Shown: positions 16,860 to 26,673, counted from the first letter of the stretch. The stretch is 64,000 nucleotides of DNA from Candidatus Caccoplasma merdavium (GCA_018715595.1 DVLI01000008.1:1-64000), one strand, 5' to 3'. Numbers and translations: made by a program. The notes: generated by a model from the letters alone, not told the origin.

Positions 16860-18431
16860 GTGTCAAGCGAATTAGTCGTAGACGTACAACCCAAAGAGGT
16901 ATCCATCGCGCTGCTCAACGACAAGCGGTTGGTCGAGCTGCAAAAAGAGCCCTGCAACATTACGTTCGCATTGGGCGATATCTACTTGGGTAAAGTCAAG
17001 AAACTGATGCCGGGACTGAACGCTGCTTTTATCGACATAGGTTACGACAAAGACGCATTTCTTCATTACCAGGACTTAGGCCCGTTCTTCACCACGAGCG
17101 CAAAATTTACCAAGCAGTCGCTCTCCGACCGCAAACACACGCTCTCCCTGCCCAAATACAAGTTGCAGAAAGAGCTCGAAAAAGAAGGAGCCATCAGCGA
17201 CCTGCTCAGCGTAGGACAGGAGATTCTGGTACAAATCACCAAAGAACCCATCTCGACCAAAGGACCCCGACTCACCGCCGAGCTCTCCTTTGCCGGCCGG
17301 TTTTTGGTATTGATACCGTTTGCCGACAAGGTATCGGTGTCACAGAAAATAAAATCGAACGAGGAAAAAAACCGTTTACGCCAGCTCATTCACAGCATCA
17401 AGCCGCAGAACTTCGGTGTCATCGTACGCACCGTGGCCGAAGGCAAACGCGTTGCCGAGCTCGACAACGAAATGAAAACGCTGGTGAAACGCTGGGAAGA
17501 CAGTCTCGCCAAACTGCAAAAAGCCAAAGCGCCATCGCTCATCTACGAAGAGACCGGCCGTGCCGTCGGCCTCCTGAGAGATATTTTCAATCCCTCATTT
17601 GAGAATATCTACGTCAACGACCCCGAGACCTTCCAGCATATCCACGACTATGTCAACATCATTGCTCCCGAATGCAAAGACATCGTCAAGCTCTACACCG
17701 ACGATATTCCCATCTTCGACCACTTTGCCATCACGAAGCAAATCAAATCCTCGTTCGGTAAAACCATCTCATTCCGCAACGGAGCCTACCTCATCATCGA
17801 ACACACCGAAGCCCTGCATGTCATCGACGTCAACAGCGGCAACCGTTCGAAACCCAACTCCGACCAGGAAAACACCGCCTTCGAGGTGAACATGGCCGCC
17901 GCCGAGGAGATTGCCCGGCAACTGCGCCTGCGCGATATGGGCGGCATCATCGTCATCGACTACATCGACATGGACAATGCCGACAACCGGCAGAAGCTCT
18001 ACGACCGCATGAAAGAGCTCATGGAGAGCGACCGTGCCCGTCACAACATTCTGCCGCTCAGCAAATTCGGCCTCATGCAGATTACCCGTCACCGCGTGCG
18101 TCCCGCCCTCGACATCACGACCGACGAAGACTGCCCCGTGTGCAACGGCAAAGGCAAAATTCCCCCGTCGATACTCTTTACCGATCGTCTCGAAGCAAAA
18201 ATCGCCTTCTTGGTGAAAAAATTCAAAGTGAAGAAATTCGCCTTGCATGTCCACCCGTACATCGCAGCGTACATCACCCAAGGGTTCTTTTCCCTCCTAT
18301 GGAGATGGAAAAACAAATATACCCGTGGGGTCAAACTCATTCCCAATCAGTCTTTGGCCTTGCTCGAATATAAAATATACGACAGCGAAGGTCAGGAAAT
18401 AGACCTCAAAGAAGAGATTGAAATCAAATAA
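16860..18431 (+). CDS. rng: RNase E/G family endoribonuclease
   Basis: This 523-residue protein starts at GTG; no ATG fits the conserved opening SSELVVDVQPKEVSIALLND. An S1-like RNA-binding domain spans about 35-125 (GDIYLGKVKKLMPGLNAAFIDIG). The catalytic Mg2+ aspartates are D323 (VIDVNSG) and D367 (VIDYIDMD). The zinc-link CPVC lies at 425-428. It lacks the long C-terminal scaffold arm of E. coli RNase E, so it is RNase G sized. It matures rRNA and takes part in mRNA decay. A strong terminator follows. Confidence 0.93.
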   Translation: MSSELVVDVQPKEVSIALLNDKRLVELQKEPCNITFALGDIYLGKVKKLMPGLNAAFIDIGYDKDAFLHYQDLGPFFTTSAKFTKQSLSDRKHTLSLPKYKLQKELEKEGAISDLLSVGQEILVQITKEPISTKGPRLTAELSFAGRFLVLIPFADKVSVSQKIKSNEEKNRLRQLIHSIKPQNFGVIVRTVAEGKRVAELDNEMKTLVKRWEDSLAKLQKAKAPSLIYEETGRAVGLLRDIFNPSFENIYVNDPETFQHIHDYVNIIAPECKDIVKLYTDDIPIFDHFAITKQIKSSFGKTISFRNGAYLIIEHTEALHVIDVNSGNRSKPNSDQENTAFEVNMAAAEEIARQLRLRDMGGIIVIDYIDMDNADNRQKLYDRMKELMESDRARHNILPLSKFGLMQITRHRVRPALDITTDEDCPVCNGKGKIPPSILFTDRLEAKIAFLVKKFKVKKFALHVHPYIAAYITQGFFSLLWRWKNKYTRGVKLIPNQSLALLEYKIYDSEGQEIDLKEEIEIK

Positions 18432-18458
18432 CCGCCCTTCTCTTTGCCCTATACACAA

Positions 18459-18497
18459 CAGCGGCCCGACGATTGACACGTCGGGCCGCTGTTTTTC
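18459..18497 (+). terminator. Rho-independent terminator after the RNase gene
   Basis: CAGCGGCCCGACG (18459-18471) pairs with CGTCGGGCCGCTG (18479-18491), followed by TTTTTCTCTT. Confidence 0.88.
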
Positions 18498-18582
18498 TCT
18501 TATCAGAACAAGTGGCACCGTGCAGGAAGGAAAGGTCGGGGCAGACCCTCAGAAGGGGGCGGCTGTAAGACCCGGCAGAAGG

Positions 18583-19452
18583 TCAGATGCGCTGCAAGAC
18601 CAACTCGATAAGCCCTTCGACCGAACCTTTGTAGCCGGTATCGGCTTCTCCGGCAAGGCGGTTGGCAATGATGCAGCACACCGTCATGGCACGGTGTCCC
18701 ATGAGGCGCGACAGTCCGGCCAGCGCCGAGCTCTCCATCTCATAATTGGTTATCGTGCGCCCGTGGTAGCGGAAAGCCTCGATCTTGCGGTTGAGGTCGG
18801 GGTCGGCCGGTGCGAGACGCAACTCGCGCCCCTGCGGGGCATAGAAACCGTTGGCCGAGATGGTGATGCCCCGCACCATCTCCTCGCCGGCCACGCGGGC
18901 CACCAGCTCGGCATCGGCATCGACGACGTAGGGCGCCGCCCACTGGCGATTCCAGCTCACAAAGTCGCAGAACGCCCGTTCGAAATCGAGGTCGCTCACC
19001 GCGTCGCGCCCGGCATAGAAATTGAGTACACCATCGAATCCGATGGATTTCTCGGCCACGACATAGGTACCGATGGGCACATGAGGCTGCAAGCCGCCCG
19101 AGGTGCCTATGCGCACCAGCGTGAGCCGGCGCAGCGTGTCGCGCACCGTGCGGGTAAAGAGGTCGATATTGGCCAGAGCGTCGAGCTCGTTGAGCACGAT
19201 GTCGATGTTGTCGGTACCTATGCCGTGCGAAACAACCGTGAGGCGTTTACCCCGGTAGCTACCGGTTATCGAATGGAATTCCCGGTTGCTCACTTCGCAT
19301 TCGCGTTCTTCGAAAAACGAAGCTACGGTATCGACACGACCGGGGTCACCGACAAGTATCACCTTGTCGGCCAACTGCTCGGGACGGAGGTGGAGATGGA
19401 AGACCGACCCGTCGGCATGAAGGATAAGTTCGGAGGCAGGAATCTGTTTCAT
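18583..19452 (-). CDS. Nucleoside phosphorylase (uridine phosphorylase-like)
   Basis: This 289-residue protein belongs to the PNP/UDP phosphorylase superfamily. VGDPGRVDTVASFF binds phosphate near residue 40. VRIGTSGGLQPHVPIGTYVV is the central phosphate loop, and NYEMESSALAGLSRLMGH holds the ribose-binding Met-Glu pair. This arrangement is closest to uridine phosphorylases, which split uridine into uracil and ribose-1-phosphate, but purine substrates cannot be excluded. An ATG nine bases upstream gives MMT before this start; MKQIPASE is preferred. Confidence 0.85.
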   Translation of the reverse strand: MKQIPASELILHADGSVFHLHLRPEQLADKVILVGDPGRVDTVASFFEERECEVSNREFHSITGSYRGKRLTVVSHGIGTDNIDIVLNELDALANIDLFTRTVRDTLRRLTLVRIGTSGGLQPHVPIGTYVVAEKSIGFDGVLNFYAGRDAVSDLDFERAFCDFVSWNRQWAAPYVVDADAELVARVAGEEMVRGITISANGFYAPQGRELRLAPADPDLNRKIEAFRYHGRTITNYEMESSALAGLSRLMGHRAMTVCCIIANRLAGEADTGYKGSVEGLIELVLQRI

Positions 19453-19816
19453 GGTCATCACACGTTTATTGCCTAAATATAATACTTTCTCCGCTATCCG
19501 CTTCTTAAAAATGCCTTAAAATCGTTCCATTTCATGCTGCTCCATGGCAAGATCCAAGGAACAAAGTTGGCATAAAGCCTCCTTTCCTAAAAGGAATCTT
19601 CCGCAATACCTCTTCGGGGTACCCGATACAGATTACACCCTTCGGAAACAACATGAGCCGGAGACACCTGAAAAAAGGTCTTCTTAAATACTTATATATA
19701 CAGACAAACTTCTCGGAATAATAATTTTGGAAACGACATACTCAATAAAACCGGGAAAAAACAGAGAAAATTCAGAATATATCATATATTTGCATATATA
19801 ACCAAAATATGGAGCT
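19453..19816. other. Intergenic gap, 364 bases
   Basis: Two genes diverge from this gap. The right end holds the promoter of the plus-strand gene (TATATTTG at 19785-19792). A weak TATATTTA on the minus strand near 19470-19477 could serve the phosphorylase. I see no gene or repeat in the remainder. Confidence 0.5.
19785..19792 (+). promoter_or_regulatory. -7 box for the secreted protein gene
   Basis: TATATTTG lies 25 bases before the ATG. Confidence 0.6.
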
Positions 19817-20341
19817 ATGAAAAACTTTGCTTTGAAAACTGTTCTTTTCGTGTGCTTATTCGCCGGCATGACCGCCACAGCGCAAACACAAGCCAAACTG
19901 TCGCACGGAGAAATACTCGAAGTGCGCATTATCGACGGATTCGACGGTAAAAACGTTCCCCAAGCCATCAACGCCGTCACCGACACCGACATCAAAGACC
20001 CCGTCACCCGGCAGACGATTATTCGTCGAGGCACTCCGGTGAGAATCGAGGCCAAAGTAGAAAAGCCCAAAGGATTGGGTCGAGAAGGGAAAATCCGGCT
20101 GAATCTTCTTTCCGTACAGGCTGTTGACGGACAAGACATCAGGTTGTCCCGAACGGTCGAATACACCGGAAAAAAACGTCGTGGACTGGCTCTCGGTCTG
20201 GGTATCGGACTCCCGCTGGGGACCTTCTGTCTGCCCTGCTTTGCCTGCCTCGCCATCAAGGGTTTACCCGCCGAAATTCCCTCGGGCGAACTTATCACCT
20301 ACGTTACCGTACAAGGCGACTACACCGTCACAATTCCATAG
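19817..20341 (+). CDS. Secreted protein of unknown function with a C-terminal hydrophobic helix
   Basis: This 174-residue protein has a signal peptide (MKNFALKTVLFVCLFAGMTATAQ). The mature part starts with an extended region (HGEILEVRIIDGF) rich in charged residues. A positively charged stretch (GKKRRGLALGLG) leads into a hydrophobic segment with two cysteines near 135-150 (TFCLPCFACLAIKG). The C-terminus returns to extended strands (ELITYVTVQGDYTVTIP). I do not recognise the family. It stands alone between its own promoter and a terminator-like hairpin. Confidence 0.7.
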   Translation: MKNFALKTVLFVCLFAGMTATAQTQAKLSHGEILEVRIIDGFDGKNVPQAINAVTDTDIKDPVTRQTIIRRGTPVRIEAKVEKPKGLGREGKIRLNLLSVQAVDGQDIRLSRTVEYTGKKRRGLALGLGIGLPLGTFCLPCFACLAIKGLPAEIPSGELITYVTVQGDYTVTIP

Positions 20342-20360
20342 TATCCGACAGATTTCCATT

Positions 20361-20396
20361 TTTCATGGCCGGCCCCGAGGGTCGGCCATGAAATTT
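20361..20396 (+). terminator. Hairpin terminator after the secreted protein gene
   Basis: TTTCATGGCCG at 20361-20371 pairs with CGGCCATGAAA at 20383-20393, with CCC/GGG inside. A short T stretch and AAAA follow. Confidence 0.65.
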
Positions 20397-20436
20397 AAAA
20401 TAGGGGTTCCAAAGCAATAAAACGGCCGTTTCTCCG

Positions 20437-20444
20437 TATATTTG
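20437..20444 (+). promoter_or_regulatory. -7 box for the OmpA-like lipoprotein gene
   Basis: TATATTTG lies 105 bases before the chosen ATG at 20549. Confidence 0.55.
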
Positions 20445-20548
20445 TAGACACGGGAAAGGTCGAGGCAAAAATACAATCGGGGGATTCACTCCCCTTTCTT
20501 ACTTTGTCTTTCTCCTTATCCTCCGTGAATGGCACGATTGATTTTAAA

Positions 20549-22516
20549 ATGAGGCATTGTATTCCGCTCCTGTTTTCGGTGATCTTGCTCTCGCTCGTCT
20601 ACGGGTGCGGAGCCAAGCTAAGCACGGCCAATGCCCAATATGAGCGGGGAGAATACTTCGCCGCAGCCACCACCTACCGCAAAGTCTACAACAAGACCCC
20701 GGCCAAGGAACGCGCCAAACGGGGACAAATCGCTTTCCGCATCGGCGAGTGCTACCGACGCCTCAATGCCGCCCCCCGCTCGGCGGCAGGCTACCAAAAC
20801 GCCGTGCGTTATGACTACCCCGACAGCACCGCGCTCTTCTACCTGGCTCGCGCCATGCAGATGCAGGGCAAATACAAGGAGGCTCAAAAAAATTACGAAG
20901 CCTTCCTCGCACTCAAACCCGACGACCGCATGGCCGAAAACGGCTTGCAGGGCTGCGAGGCTGCTCCGGGCTGGAAAGCCTCTCCCACCCGCTATGTCGT
21001 GAAACGGGCCAATCTCTTCAACTCGCGCCGCAGCGAGTGCGCCCCCATGTTCCTCGGCACCGACAATGACCTGCTCTACTTCTGCTCCACCAACGACAAA
21101 GCCTCCGGCGACAAGAAAAACGATATTACCGGACTGAAAAACAACGACATATTCTTCTCCAAGAAAGACGAGAAAGGGGCTTGGCAACGACCCGAACCGG
21201 CAGAGGGCGGAGTGAACACCGAGAACGACGAAGGCATCATCTCCTTCTCGCCCGACGGCAACACCATGTACCTCACCCGGGCACGCCACGAAGAGGGAGT
21301 AAACACATCGGTCGAGATATGCACCTCCTCGCGCAACGATGCCCAGTGGAGCGAGCCGCAACTGTTCCAGATAACGGGCGACACCCTTTCGGCCTTTGCT
21401 CACCCGGCCGTCTCGCCCGACGGGAAATACCTCTACTTCGTGTCGGACATGCCCGGCGGCTATGGCGGCAAAGACATTTGGCGCATCGACCTGACCGAAC
21501 GCGGCACCGGGGTCGAGAACCTCGGCGTGCAAATCAATACGCCCGGCGATGAAATGTTCCCATATATCAAGTCGGACAGCACCCTCTATTTCGCCTCCGA
21601 CGGCCACCCGGGCATGGGCGGGCTCGACCTCTTCAAAGCCACGATGAACGAGTTCGGCGTGTGGAAAATCGAGAACCTCGGCTACCCCATCAACTCGGCC
21701 GGAGACGACTTCGGCATCACCTTCGAGACAGGACGGGAAGCCGGCTTTTTCAGTTCCAACCGCAACGACGCCCGCGGCTATGACCACCTATACAGTTTCG
21801 AACTGCCGATTATCGAAGTGTGGATTACCGGACTGGTCATGGACCAGGACGAGGAACCCATACCCAATGCCATCATTCGCATCGTGGGGAAAGACGGGTC
21901 GAACCAAAAAGCCTACGCCAAAGAAGACGGCACCTACAAATTCCGCCTCGACCTGGGCATCGACTATGTGATGATGGCCGGGTGCAACGGGTATCTCAAC
22001 TCCCGGGGTGAATTTACCAGCGATGCCGAAGAGCGCGACGAGACCTACGGCCTCGATTTCATACTGGCGGCCATCAACAAGCCGGTGATTGTGGAAAACG
22101 TGTTTTACGAGTTCGACCGCGCCGATGTCACCCCCGAGTCGGCTGCCGCCCTCGACGAGATTATACAGATGCTCGAAGACAATCCCAACGTGTCGATAGA
22201 GTTGGGTGCCCACACCGACATGAAAGGCAACGAGACCTACAACCTCGGCCTGTCGGAGCGCCGCGCCAAAGCCGTGGTCGACTACCTCATACAACACGGT
22301 GTGGCCGCCGACCGGCTAACACCCAAAGGCTACGGGAAAACGCAACCCCGCACCATTACGCGCAAGCAGGCTCGCGACTATCCCATGTTCAAAGAGGGGG
22401 ACGTACTCACCGAAGAGTATATCCTCGCCCTGCCGCCCGAACAACAGGAAATCGCCAACGCCCTGAACCGCCGCACCGAGTTCCGCGTGCTCGACACCAA
22501 CTACCGTCTCATGTAA
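20549..22516 (+). CDS. PorE-like OmpA-family lipoprotein (TPR, propeller, regulatory domain, OmpA)
   Basis: This 655-residue protein starts at an ATG giving a lipoprotein signal with lipobox VYGC (C20). TPR-type helices follow at about 30-135 (YERGEYFAAATTYRKVYN). A WD40/PD40 beta-propeller comes next (residues about 150-430; repeats include ISFSPDGNTMYLTRA and AVSPDGKYLYFVSD). A carboxypeptidase-like regulatory domain spans about 430-500. An OmpA peptidoglycan-binding domain occupies about 512-655 (VFYEFDRADVTPESAAALD, LSERRAKAVVDYL, GYGKTQP). This order is that of PorE of Porphyromonas gingivalis, which anchors the type 9 secretion system to peptidoglycan. Whether it serves that role here is inference. 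Confidence 0.8.
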   Translation: MRHCIPLLFSVILLSLVYGCGAKLSTANAQYERGEYFAAATTYRKVYNKTPAKERAKRGQIAFRIGECYRRLNAAPRSAAGYQNAVRYDYPDSTALFYLARAMQMQGKYKEAQKNYEAFLALKPDDRMAENGLQGCEAAPGWKASPTRYVVKRANLFNSRRSECAPMFLGTDNDLLYFCSTNDKASGDKKNDITGLKNNDIFFSKKDEKGAWQRPEPAEGGVNTENDEGIISFSPDGNTMYLTRARHEEGVNTSVEICTSSRNDAQWSEPQLFQITGDTLSAFAHPAVSPDGKYLYFVSDMPGGYGGKDIWRIDLTERGTGVENLGVQINTPGDEMFPYIKSDSTLYFASDGHPGMGGLDLFKATMNEFGVWKIENLGYPINSAGDDFGITFETGREAGFFSSNRNDARGYDHLYSFELPIIEVWITGLVMDQDEEPIPNAIIRIVGKDGSNQKAYAKEDGTYKFRLDLGIDYVMMAGCNGYLNSRGEFTSDAEERDETYGLDFILAAINKPVIVENVFYEFDRADVTPESAAALDEIIQMLEDNPNVSIELGAHTDMKGNETYNLGLSERRAKAVVDYLIQHGVAADRLTPKGYGKTQPRTITRKQARDYPMFKEGDVLTEEYILALPPEQQEIANALNRRTEFRVLDTNYRLM

Positions 22517-22530
22517 TCCTTCAAAACATT

Positions 22531-23442
22531 ATGCTCTCCATTCTCATACCGACCTACAACTTCGACTGTTCGGCCTTTGTGCATGAACTCGCCACACAGG
22601 CCGATGCCTTGGGTGTCGCCTACGAAATCATCGTCTGCGACGACGGTTCGCCCGACGAAAAGAGCAAAGTCGGGAACCGGGTCATCAACAACTGGCCCCA
22701 TTGCCGATTTGTCGAGCTGGCCCGCAACGGAGGGCTGGCCCGCAACCGCAACCATCTGGGCACACTGGCACGGTACGACTATCTGCTATTTCTCGACAGC
22801 GACCTCATGCCCTGCGACGACCGGTTTGTGGCGCGTTATGTGCAGGCCGCCCGTCCCGACACGGTGATTGGAGGCACCATCAAATTCCGCGCTCCCGGCT
22901 GTTCCGAGGCCGACGCCATGAGCAACCTGCGCTATGTCTATGCCCGGGCCCGCGAAGAACGCACGGCCGAGGAACGTAACCGCACCCCCCATGCCCACTT
23001 TTCGGGATTCAGCTGCCTCATACCCCGAGGTGTGTTTGAGCGCATACGGTTCTGCGACACCCTCACCTCCTACGGTTACGAAGACACCCTCTTCGGCAAA
23101 GAGCTCGAAGCGGCCGGCATCGCCATGCGATATATCGACAACCCGGTATTCCACGACATCACCGACAGCAGCGCGACCTTCCTGCAAAAGACCGAAACGG
23201 GGCTGCGCAACGCCCTCCTCCACCGCCAACGCATGGAGGGCCATGTGCGCATTCTCGACATACAGCAACGCCTCAAACGCGCCGGTCTGCAACCGGCGGT
23301 GCGGTTGTTCTTCGCCCTCTGCGGGAAATCGTTGCGTCGCAATCTGTTGGGACGCCACCCCCGACTACGGTTCTTCGACCTCTATAAGCTGGGCTATCTT
23401 GCCCGTCTCGACCATCGTCTTTCCTCGGGTAAAGCGATATAA
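22531..23442 (+). CDS. Family 2 glycosyltransferase
   Basis: This 303-residue cytoplasmic enzyme has a GT-A fold: LSILIPTYN at the start, CDDGSPDEKSK around 36-46, and the metal-binding DSD at 89-91 in LLFLDSDLMP. A later SYGYEDTLFGKELE resembles the catalytic aspartate region of family 2 enzymes. Donor and acceptor are unknown. It follows the OmpA-like gene by 14 bases, so the two may be cotranscribed. Confidence 0.87.
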   Translation: MLSILIPTYNFDCSAFVHELATQADALGVAYEIIVCDDGSPDEKSKVGNRVINNWPHCRFVELARNGGLARNRNHLGTLARYDYLLFLDSDLMPCDDRFVARYVQAARPDTVIGGTIKFRAPGCSEADAMSNLRYVYARAREERTAEERNRTPHAHFSGFSCLIPRGVFERIRFCDTLTSYGYEDTLFGKELEAAGIAMRYIDNPVFHDITDSSATFLQKTETGLRNALLHRQRMEGHVRILDIQQRLKRAGLQPAVRLFFALCGKSLRRNLLGRHPRLRFFDLYKLGYLARLDHRLSSGKAI

Positions 23443-23447
23443 ACACA

Positions 23448-23483
23448 GCGAGCGGCGCATCACATATATGATGCGCCGCTCGC
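23448..23483. terminator. Hairpin between convergent genes
   Basis: GCGAGCGGCGCATCA (23448-23462) pairs perfectly with TGATGCGCCGCTCGC (23469-23483), with a 6-base loop. No long T run follows in either direction, so termination is likely but not certain. Confidence 0.65.
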
Positions 23484-23510
23484 GTATAGTCGGGTAAAGG
23501 GCAGAGCCCA

Positions 23511-24020
23511 TCAGAAATCTATGGCCATGATATAGTCGTTCATGAAATAGCCGTTGCCAATGTCGAAATCGCCGCTCATCGCAATGTGCATGCCCATGTG
23601 CCGGTAAAAGTCAAGAGCCGGATTTTGACGGTTGACGTTGAGCTCGACCCGGCCGTGGCCGTCGGGGAAGAGACGGCGAGCCTCTTCAAAAGCCCGTTCT
23701 ATCAGCGCCCGTCCCACCCGCCGGCCTTGACAGTCGGGACAGACATATATTTTTTGCAGATGCACCAACCTTTCACCCTGGGGCTCGATAGAGACATACC
23801 CCAAGGCATGGCCCGCGCCATCGTAAGCGATGAAAAAACGATGGCCTTCGCGCATCTGGCGGGTCAGACTCTCTTCGGAATACATCCAGTCATACATATA
23901 ATCGAGCTGCCCGGGCGATAGTATCGCCCGATAGGTAGGATAGAACGTGGCATGCGCCATGTCGCGCAGCAAAGGAATGTCGGCCTCCGCGGCCGGTGTG
24001 ATGCGTATATCGTTTGTCAT
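23511..24020 (-). CDS. GNAT-family N-acetyltransferase
   Basis: This 169-residue protein has the acetyl-CoA binding motif A (KIYVCPDCQGRRVGRALIE). A beta-bulge strand (GYVSIEP) precedes it, and the last helix region has NVNRQNPALDFYRHMGM. The target amine is unknown. It ends convergent with the glycosyltransferase and begins 10 bases after hisS, suggesting cotranscription. Confidence 0.87.
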   Translation of the reverse strand: MTNDIRITPAAEADIPLLRDMAHATFYPTYRAILSPGQLDYMYDWMYSEESLTRQMREGHRFFIAYDGAGHALGYVSIEPQGERLVHLQKIYVCPDCQGRRVGRALIERAFEEARRLFPDGHGRVELNVNRQNPALDFYRHMGMHIAMSGDFDIGNGYFMNDYIMAIDF

Positions 24021-24030
24021 GGGAGGAATC

Positions 24031-25395
24031 CTAATTCTTCAACCGGTCGGCCATCTCATCGAGCGACAGTTGCTCCTGTTCCCCGGTAGCCATGTTCTTG
24101 ACGGTGATTTTCCCCGAGAGAATCTCGTTTTCGCCGACGAGAGCCACATAAGGGATCTTCTTGGCATCGGCATAGCCCATCTGTTTTTTCAATTTTCCCG
24201 CTTCGGGATAGAGCTCGGTTCGAATGCCCCGCGCACGCAAACGGGTCGTATAGTCGAGACAGGCATCGGCCTCTTTCTCGCCGAAGTTGACAAAGAGAAT
24301 CTGCGTTGTCGAGAGCGAATCGGAGGGATAAAGGTCGAGCTGGTTGAGCACGTCGTAGATGCGGTCGGCGCCGAAGGAGATGCCGACTCCCGAGACACCC
24401 GGCATGCCGAACACGCCCGTGAGGTTGTCGTAACGGCCTCCGCCGGTAATGCTGCCGATGGTGACATCGAGCGCTTTCACCTCGACGATGGCGCCCGTGT
24501 AATAGTTGAGGCCACGAGCCAAAGTGAGGTCGATTTCGAGCGTGGCGCGCAGGGGCGACTTCTCGATGCGGTCGAGAATATACTCCAACTCCTCGATACC
24601 CTTCATGCCGGTTTCCGAGGCAGCCAGTTGCGAGCGCAGGGTGGCCAGTTTGGAGCGGTTGTCGCCTTGCAGCAGAATGATGGGTTGCAGACGGGCCACG
24701 GCCTCCTCATCGAGCCCTTTCTCGCGCAGCTCGGCGTTCACGTTGTCGAGGCCAATCTTGTCGAGCTTGTCGATGGCGACGGTAATATCGACGATTTTCC
24801 CGGGTGCGCCGATGATTTCGGCAATGCCACTGAGGATTTTCCGGTTGTTGAGTTTCACCGCCACCCGTATGCCGAAGCGGGTAAACACCTCGTCGATGAG
24901 GCGCAACAGTTCCACTTCGTTGAGGAGGGAGTCGGAGCCCACCACGTCGGCGTCGCACTGGAAAAATTCGCGGTAACGCCCCTTTTGCGGACGGTCGGCC
25001 CGCCACACGGGCTGTATCTGATAGCGTTTGAAGGGAAACGAGAGTTCGCCGCGGTGCATGACCACGAAACGGGCAAAGGGCACGGTGAGGTCATAACGCA
25101 GACCTTTCTCGCAGAGTTTCGACGCCAGGCGGGTCGTCTGACGGCCAGTCAGCTCCTCGTCGGAGAGGTCGGCGAGGAAATCGCCCGAGTTCAGCACCTT
25201 GAAGAGCAGTTTGTCACCCTCTTCGCCGTATTTTCCCATGAGGGTCGAGAGGTTCTCCATGGCCGGCGTCTCTATCTGCTGGAAACCGAAAAGGTGGAAT
25301 ACCTCGCGTATCGTATTGAAAATATAGTTGCGTTTCGCCATCTCTTCGGGCGAAAAGTCCCGGGTTCCTTTGGGTATGGAAGGTTTTGTTGCCAT
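24031..25395 (-). CDS. hisS: Histidyl-tRNA synthetase
   Basis: This 454-residue class II synthetase joins histidine to its tRNA. Near the start it has [19 protein letters not shown] (motif 1 region). Motif 2 lies in [20 protein letters not shown]. The histidine-A loop [14 protein letters not shown] is present, and [10 protein letters not shown] with GISFGADRI gives motif 3. The C-terminal anticodon domain spans about 350-454. Length is normal. Promoter at 25424-25431. Confidence 0.95.
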   Translation of the reverse strand: MATKPSIPKGTRDFSPEEMAKRNYIFNTIREVFHLFGFQQIETPAMENLSTLMGKYGEEGDKLLFKVLNSGDFLADLSDEELTGRQTTRLASKLCEKGLRYDLTVPFARFVVMHRGELSFPFKRYQIQPVWRADRPQKGRYREFFQCDADVVGSDSLLNEVELLRLIDEVFTRFGIRVAVKLNNRKILSGIAEIIGAPGKIVDITVAIDKLDKIGLDNVNAELREKGLDEEAVARLQPIILLQGDNRSKLATLRSQLAASETGMKGIEELEYILDRIEKSPLRATLEIDLTLARGLNYYTGAIVEVKALDVTIGSITGGGRYDNLTGVFGMPGVSGVGISFGADRIYDVLNQLDLYPSDSLSTTQILFVNFGEKEADACLDYTTRLRARGIRTELYPEAGKLKKQMGYADAKKIPYVALVGENEILSGKITVKNMATGEQEQLSLDEMADRLKN

Positions 25396-25423
25396 TATTT
25401 TTGCGATATGTAAGATGAATGCA

Positions 25424-25431
25424 CAAAGATA
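25424..25431 (-). promoter_or_regulatory. -7 box for hisS
   Basis: The minus strand reads TATCTTTG, 29 bases before the hisS ATG. Confidence 0.6.
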
Positions 25432-25509
25432 CGATATTCCGACGTTTTTACGGTCTTGTCGTTCCGAAAGTTTTCCACACGGGAAGCGCTTCCGGGCATC
25501 GGGTCTCTG

Positions 25510-25545
25510 CCGTGATGCACTCGTGGCACCACGAGTGCATCACGG
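25510..25545. repeat. Perfect 17-bp inverted repeat with a 2-base spacer
   Basis: CCGTGATGCACTCGTGG (25510-25526) is exactly reverse-complementary to 25529-25545. The spacer is CA. It lies downstream of the DUF2027/Smr gene. Neither side has a T run, so it is not a typical intrinsic terminator. Confidence 0.9.
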
Positions 25546-25580
25546 TGCTCCCGGGGGAAAGACGAAGCGTGTGCCGCCTG

Positions 25581-26654
25581 TCAGCGTATCGTCACCTGCG
25601 TAGCCCCGAAGCCGTACTCCCGGAACGAGGCGTCCTGGTACTCGTAATTTTTGTATTTGCGCTGCAACTCTTCGAGAATGGCGCGACGCAGCACGCCGTC
25701 GCCCTTGCCGTGAATGAAGATGATTTTGCGTCCCTTCTCCCCCTTGTAACGGTCGAGCGTGTCGCGGAAGGTCTGCAACTGCAATTGCAACATGTCGGCA
25801 TTGCTCATTCCGGCCGTCGTGTCGACCAGTTCGTGTATGTGCAAGTCGACCTCCACCGGGCCTTCCTTGGGCGCTTTATGACGAGGAATCTTACGAGGTT
25901 GCTGCGGCGTGTTCTTCTCCTGCATGGCCTTTTCGAGCACCTTGGCGTCGAGGGGGATTTCGACCGCGGGCAGGTCACCTTCGACAAGGGGCAATACCCA
26001 AGCCTTTTCTTCGAAGAAGTCGTTGGCACCGAAGGTGTGCAGTTTGTAAAACTTCACCGGGTCGATGCGCAGGAGTGCCGACACCGGCTCCTTGCAGGCA
26101 TAGCCCTTGCCGCGCTTGTAGGCGAGTGCCTGCACCGACACGCGCCCGAAACGGTTGACGGCATCTTGTCCGAAACTCTCGACACACACTTGCACATTGG
26201 GTTCGAGCGTACCCTGCGCACACAACGTCCACTCGCCCGTCTCACCCGAGACGGCATAGGTATAGTCGAGGTAATAGTTGCTGTCGTTGATGAGATAGGT
26301 CTCAAACGTCGTCGAGCCCAAATGATTGACGGCATCGGGCACAAAAGCCAAGTAAAGGCTGAGACGCTCACCCGTGCGGGTCTCGACGAGCGGCCATTTT
26401 GGCGCCTCTTCGTCATCGGGACGGACAGCGGCGACCGGCTGCTTCACCGCACGGCGGGCCGGCTCCTGCTTGTCGGCAGGAACCACGCCGTCGTCCTGCC
26501 GGCGACCGCTCTCTATCACAACACACTCCCTGACAAGCACGGGCGTTTCAAACCCGTCTTCTTCCTCGACCAAAGCCACATCGCGGTCGACCCGGCGCAC
26601 GATACCTCCGCCGACGGCGTTGAGGAAACGCACTTTATCTCCTACTTTTACCAT
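25581..26654 (-). CDS. DUF2027/Smr-domain protein
   Basis: This 357-residue protein opens with a small beta domain (MVKVGDKVRFLNAVGGGIVR) and a central immunoglobulin-like DUF2027 region at about 80-250. An Smr domain occupies the C-terminal 80 residues (VEVDLHIHEL, then GRKIIFIHGKGDGVLRRAI). Smr domains are nucleases or DNA/RNA-binding modules first seen in MutS2; the DLHIH and HGKG motifs are present. In Bacteroidetes this fusion is common but its role is unknown to me. An in-frame ATG two codons upstream (26660) is possible. It diverges from queA, with overlapping promoter boxes. Confidence 0.85.
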   Translation of the reverse strand: MVKVGDKVRFLNAVGGGIVRRVDRDVALVEEEDGFETPVLVRECVVIESGRRQDDGVVPADKQEPARRAVKQPVAAVRPDDEEAPKWPLVETRTGERLSLYLAFVPDAVNHLGSTTFETYLINDSNYYLDYTYAVSGETGEWTLCAQGTLEPNVQVCVESFGQDAVNRFGRVSVQALAYKRGKGYACKEPVSALLRIDPVKFYKLHTFGANDFFEEKAWVLPLVEGDLPAVEIPLDAKVLEKAMQEKNTPQQPRKIPRHKAPKEGPVEVDLHIHELVDTTAGMSNADMLQLQLQTFRDTLDRYKGEKGRKIIFIHGKGDGVLRRAILEELQRKYKNYEYQDASFREYGFGATQVTIR

Positions 26655-26673
26655 AATCATTCGATTTTATCAT

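Noticed and set aside
23947..25413. 488-codon plus-strand frame opposite hisS
   Set aside because: Shadow of hisS; no domain is recognised.
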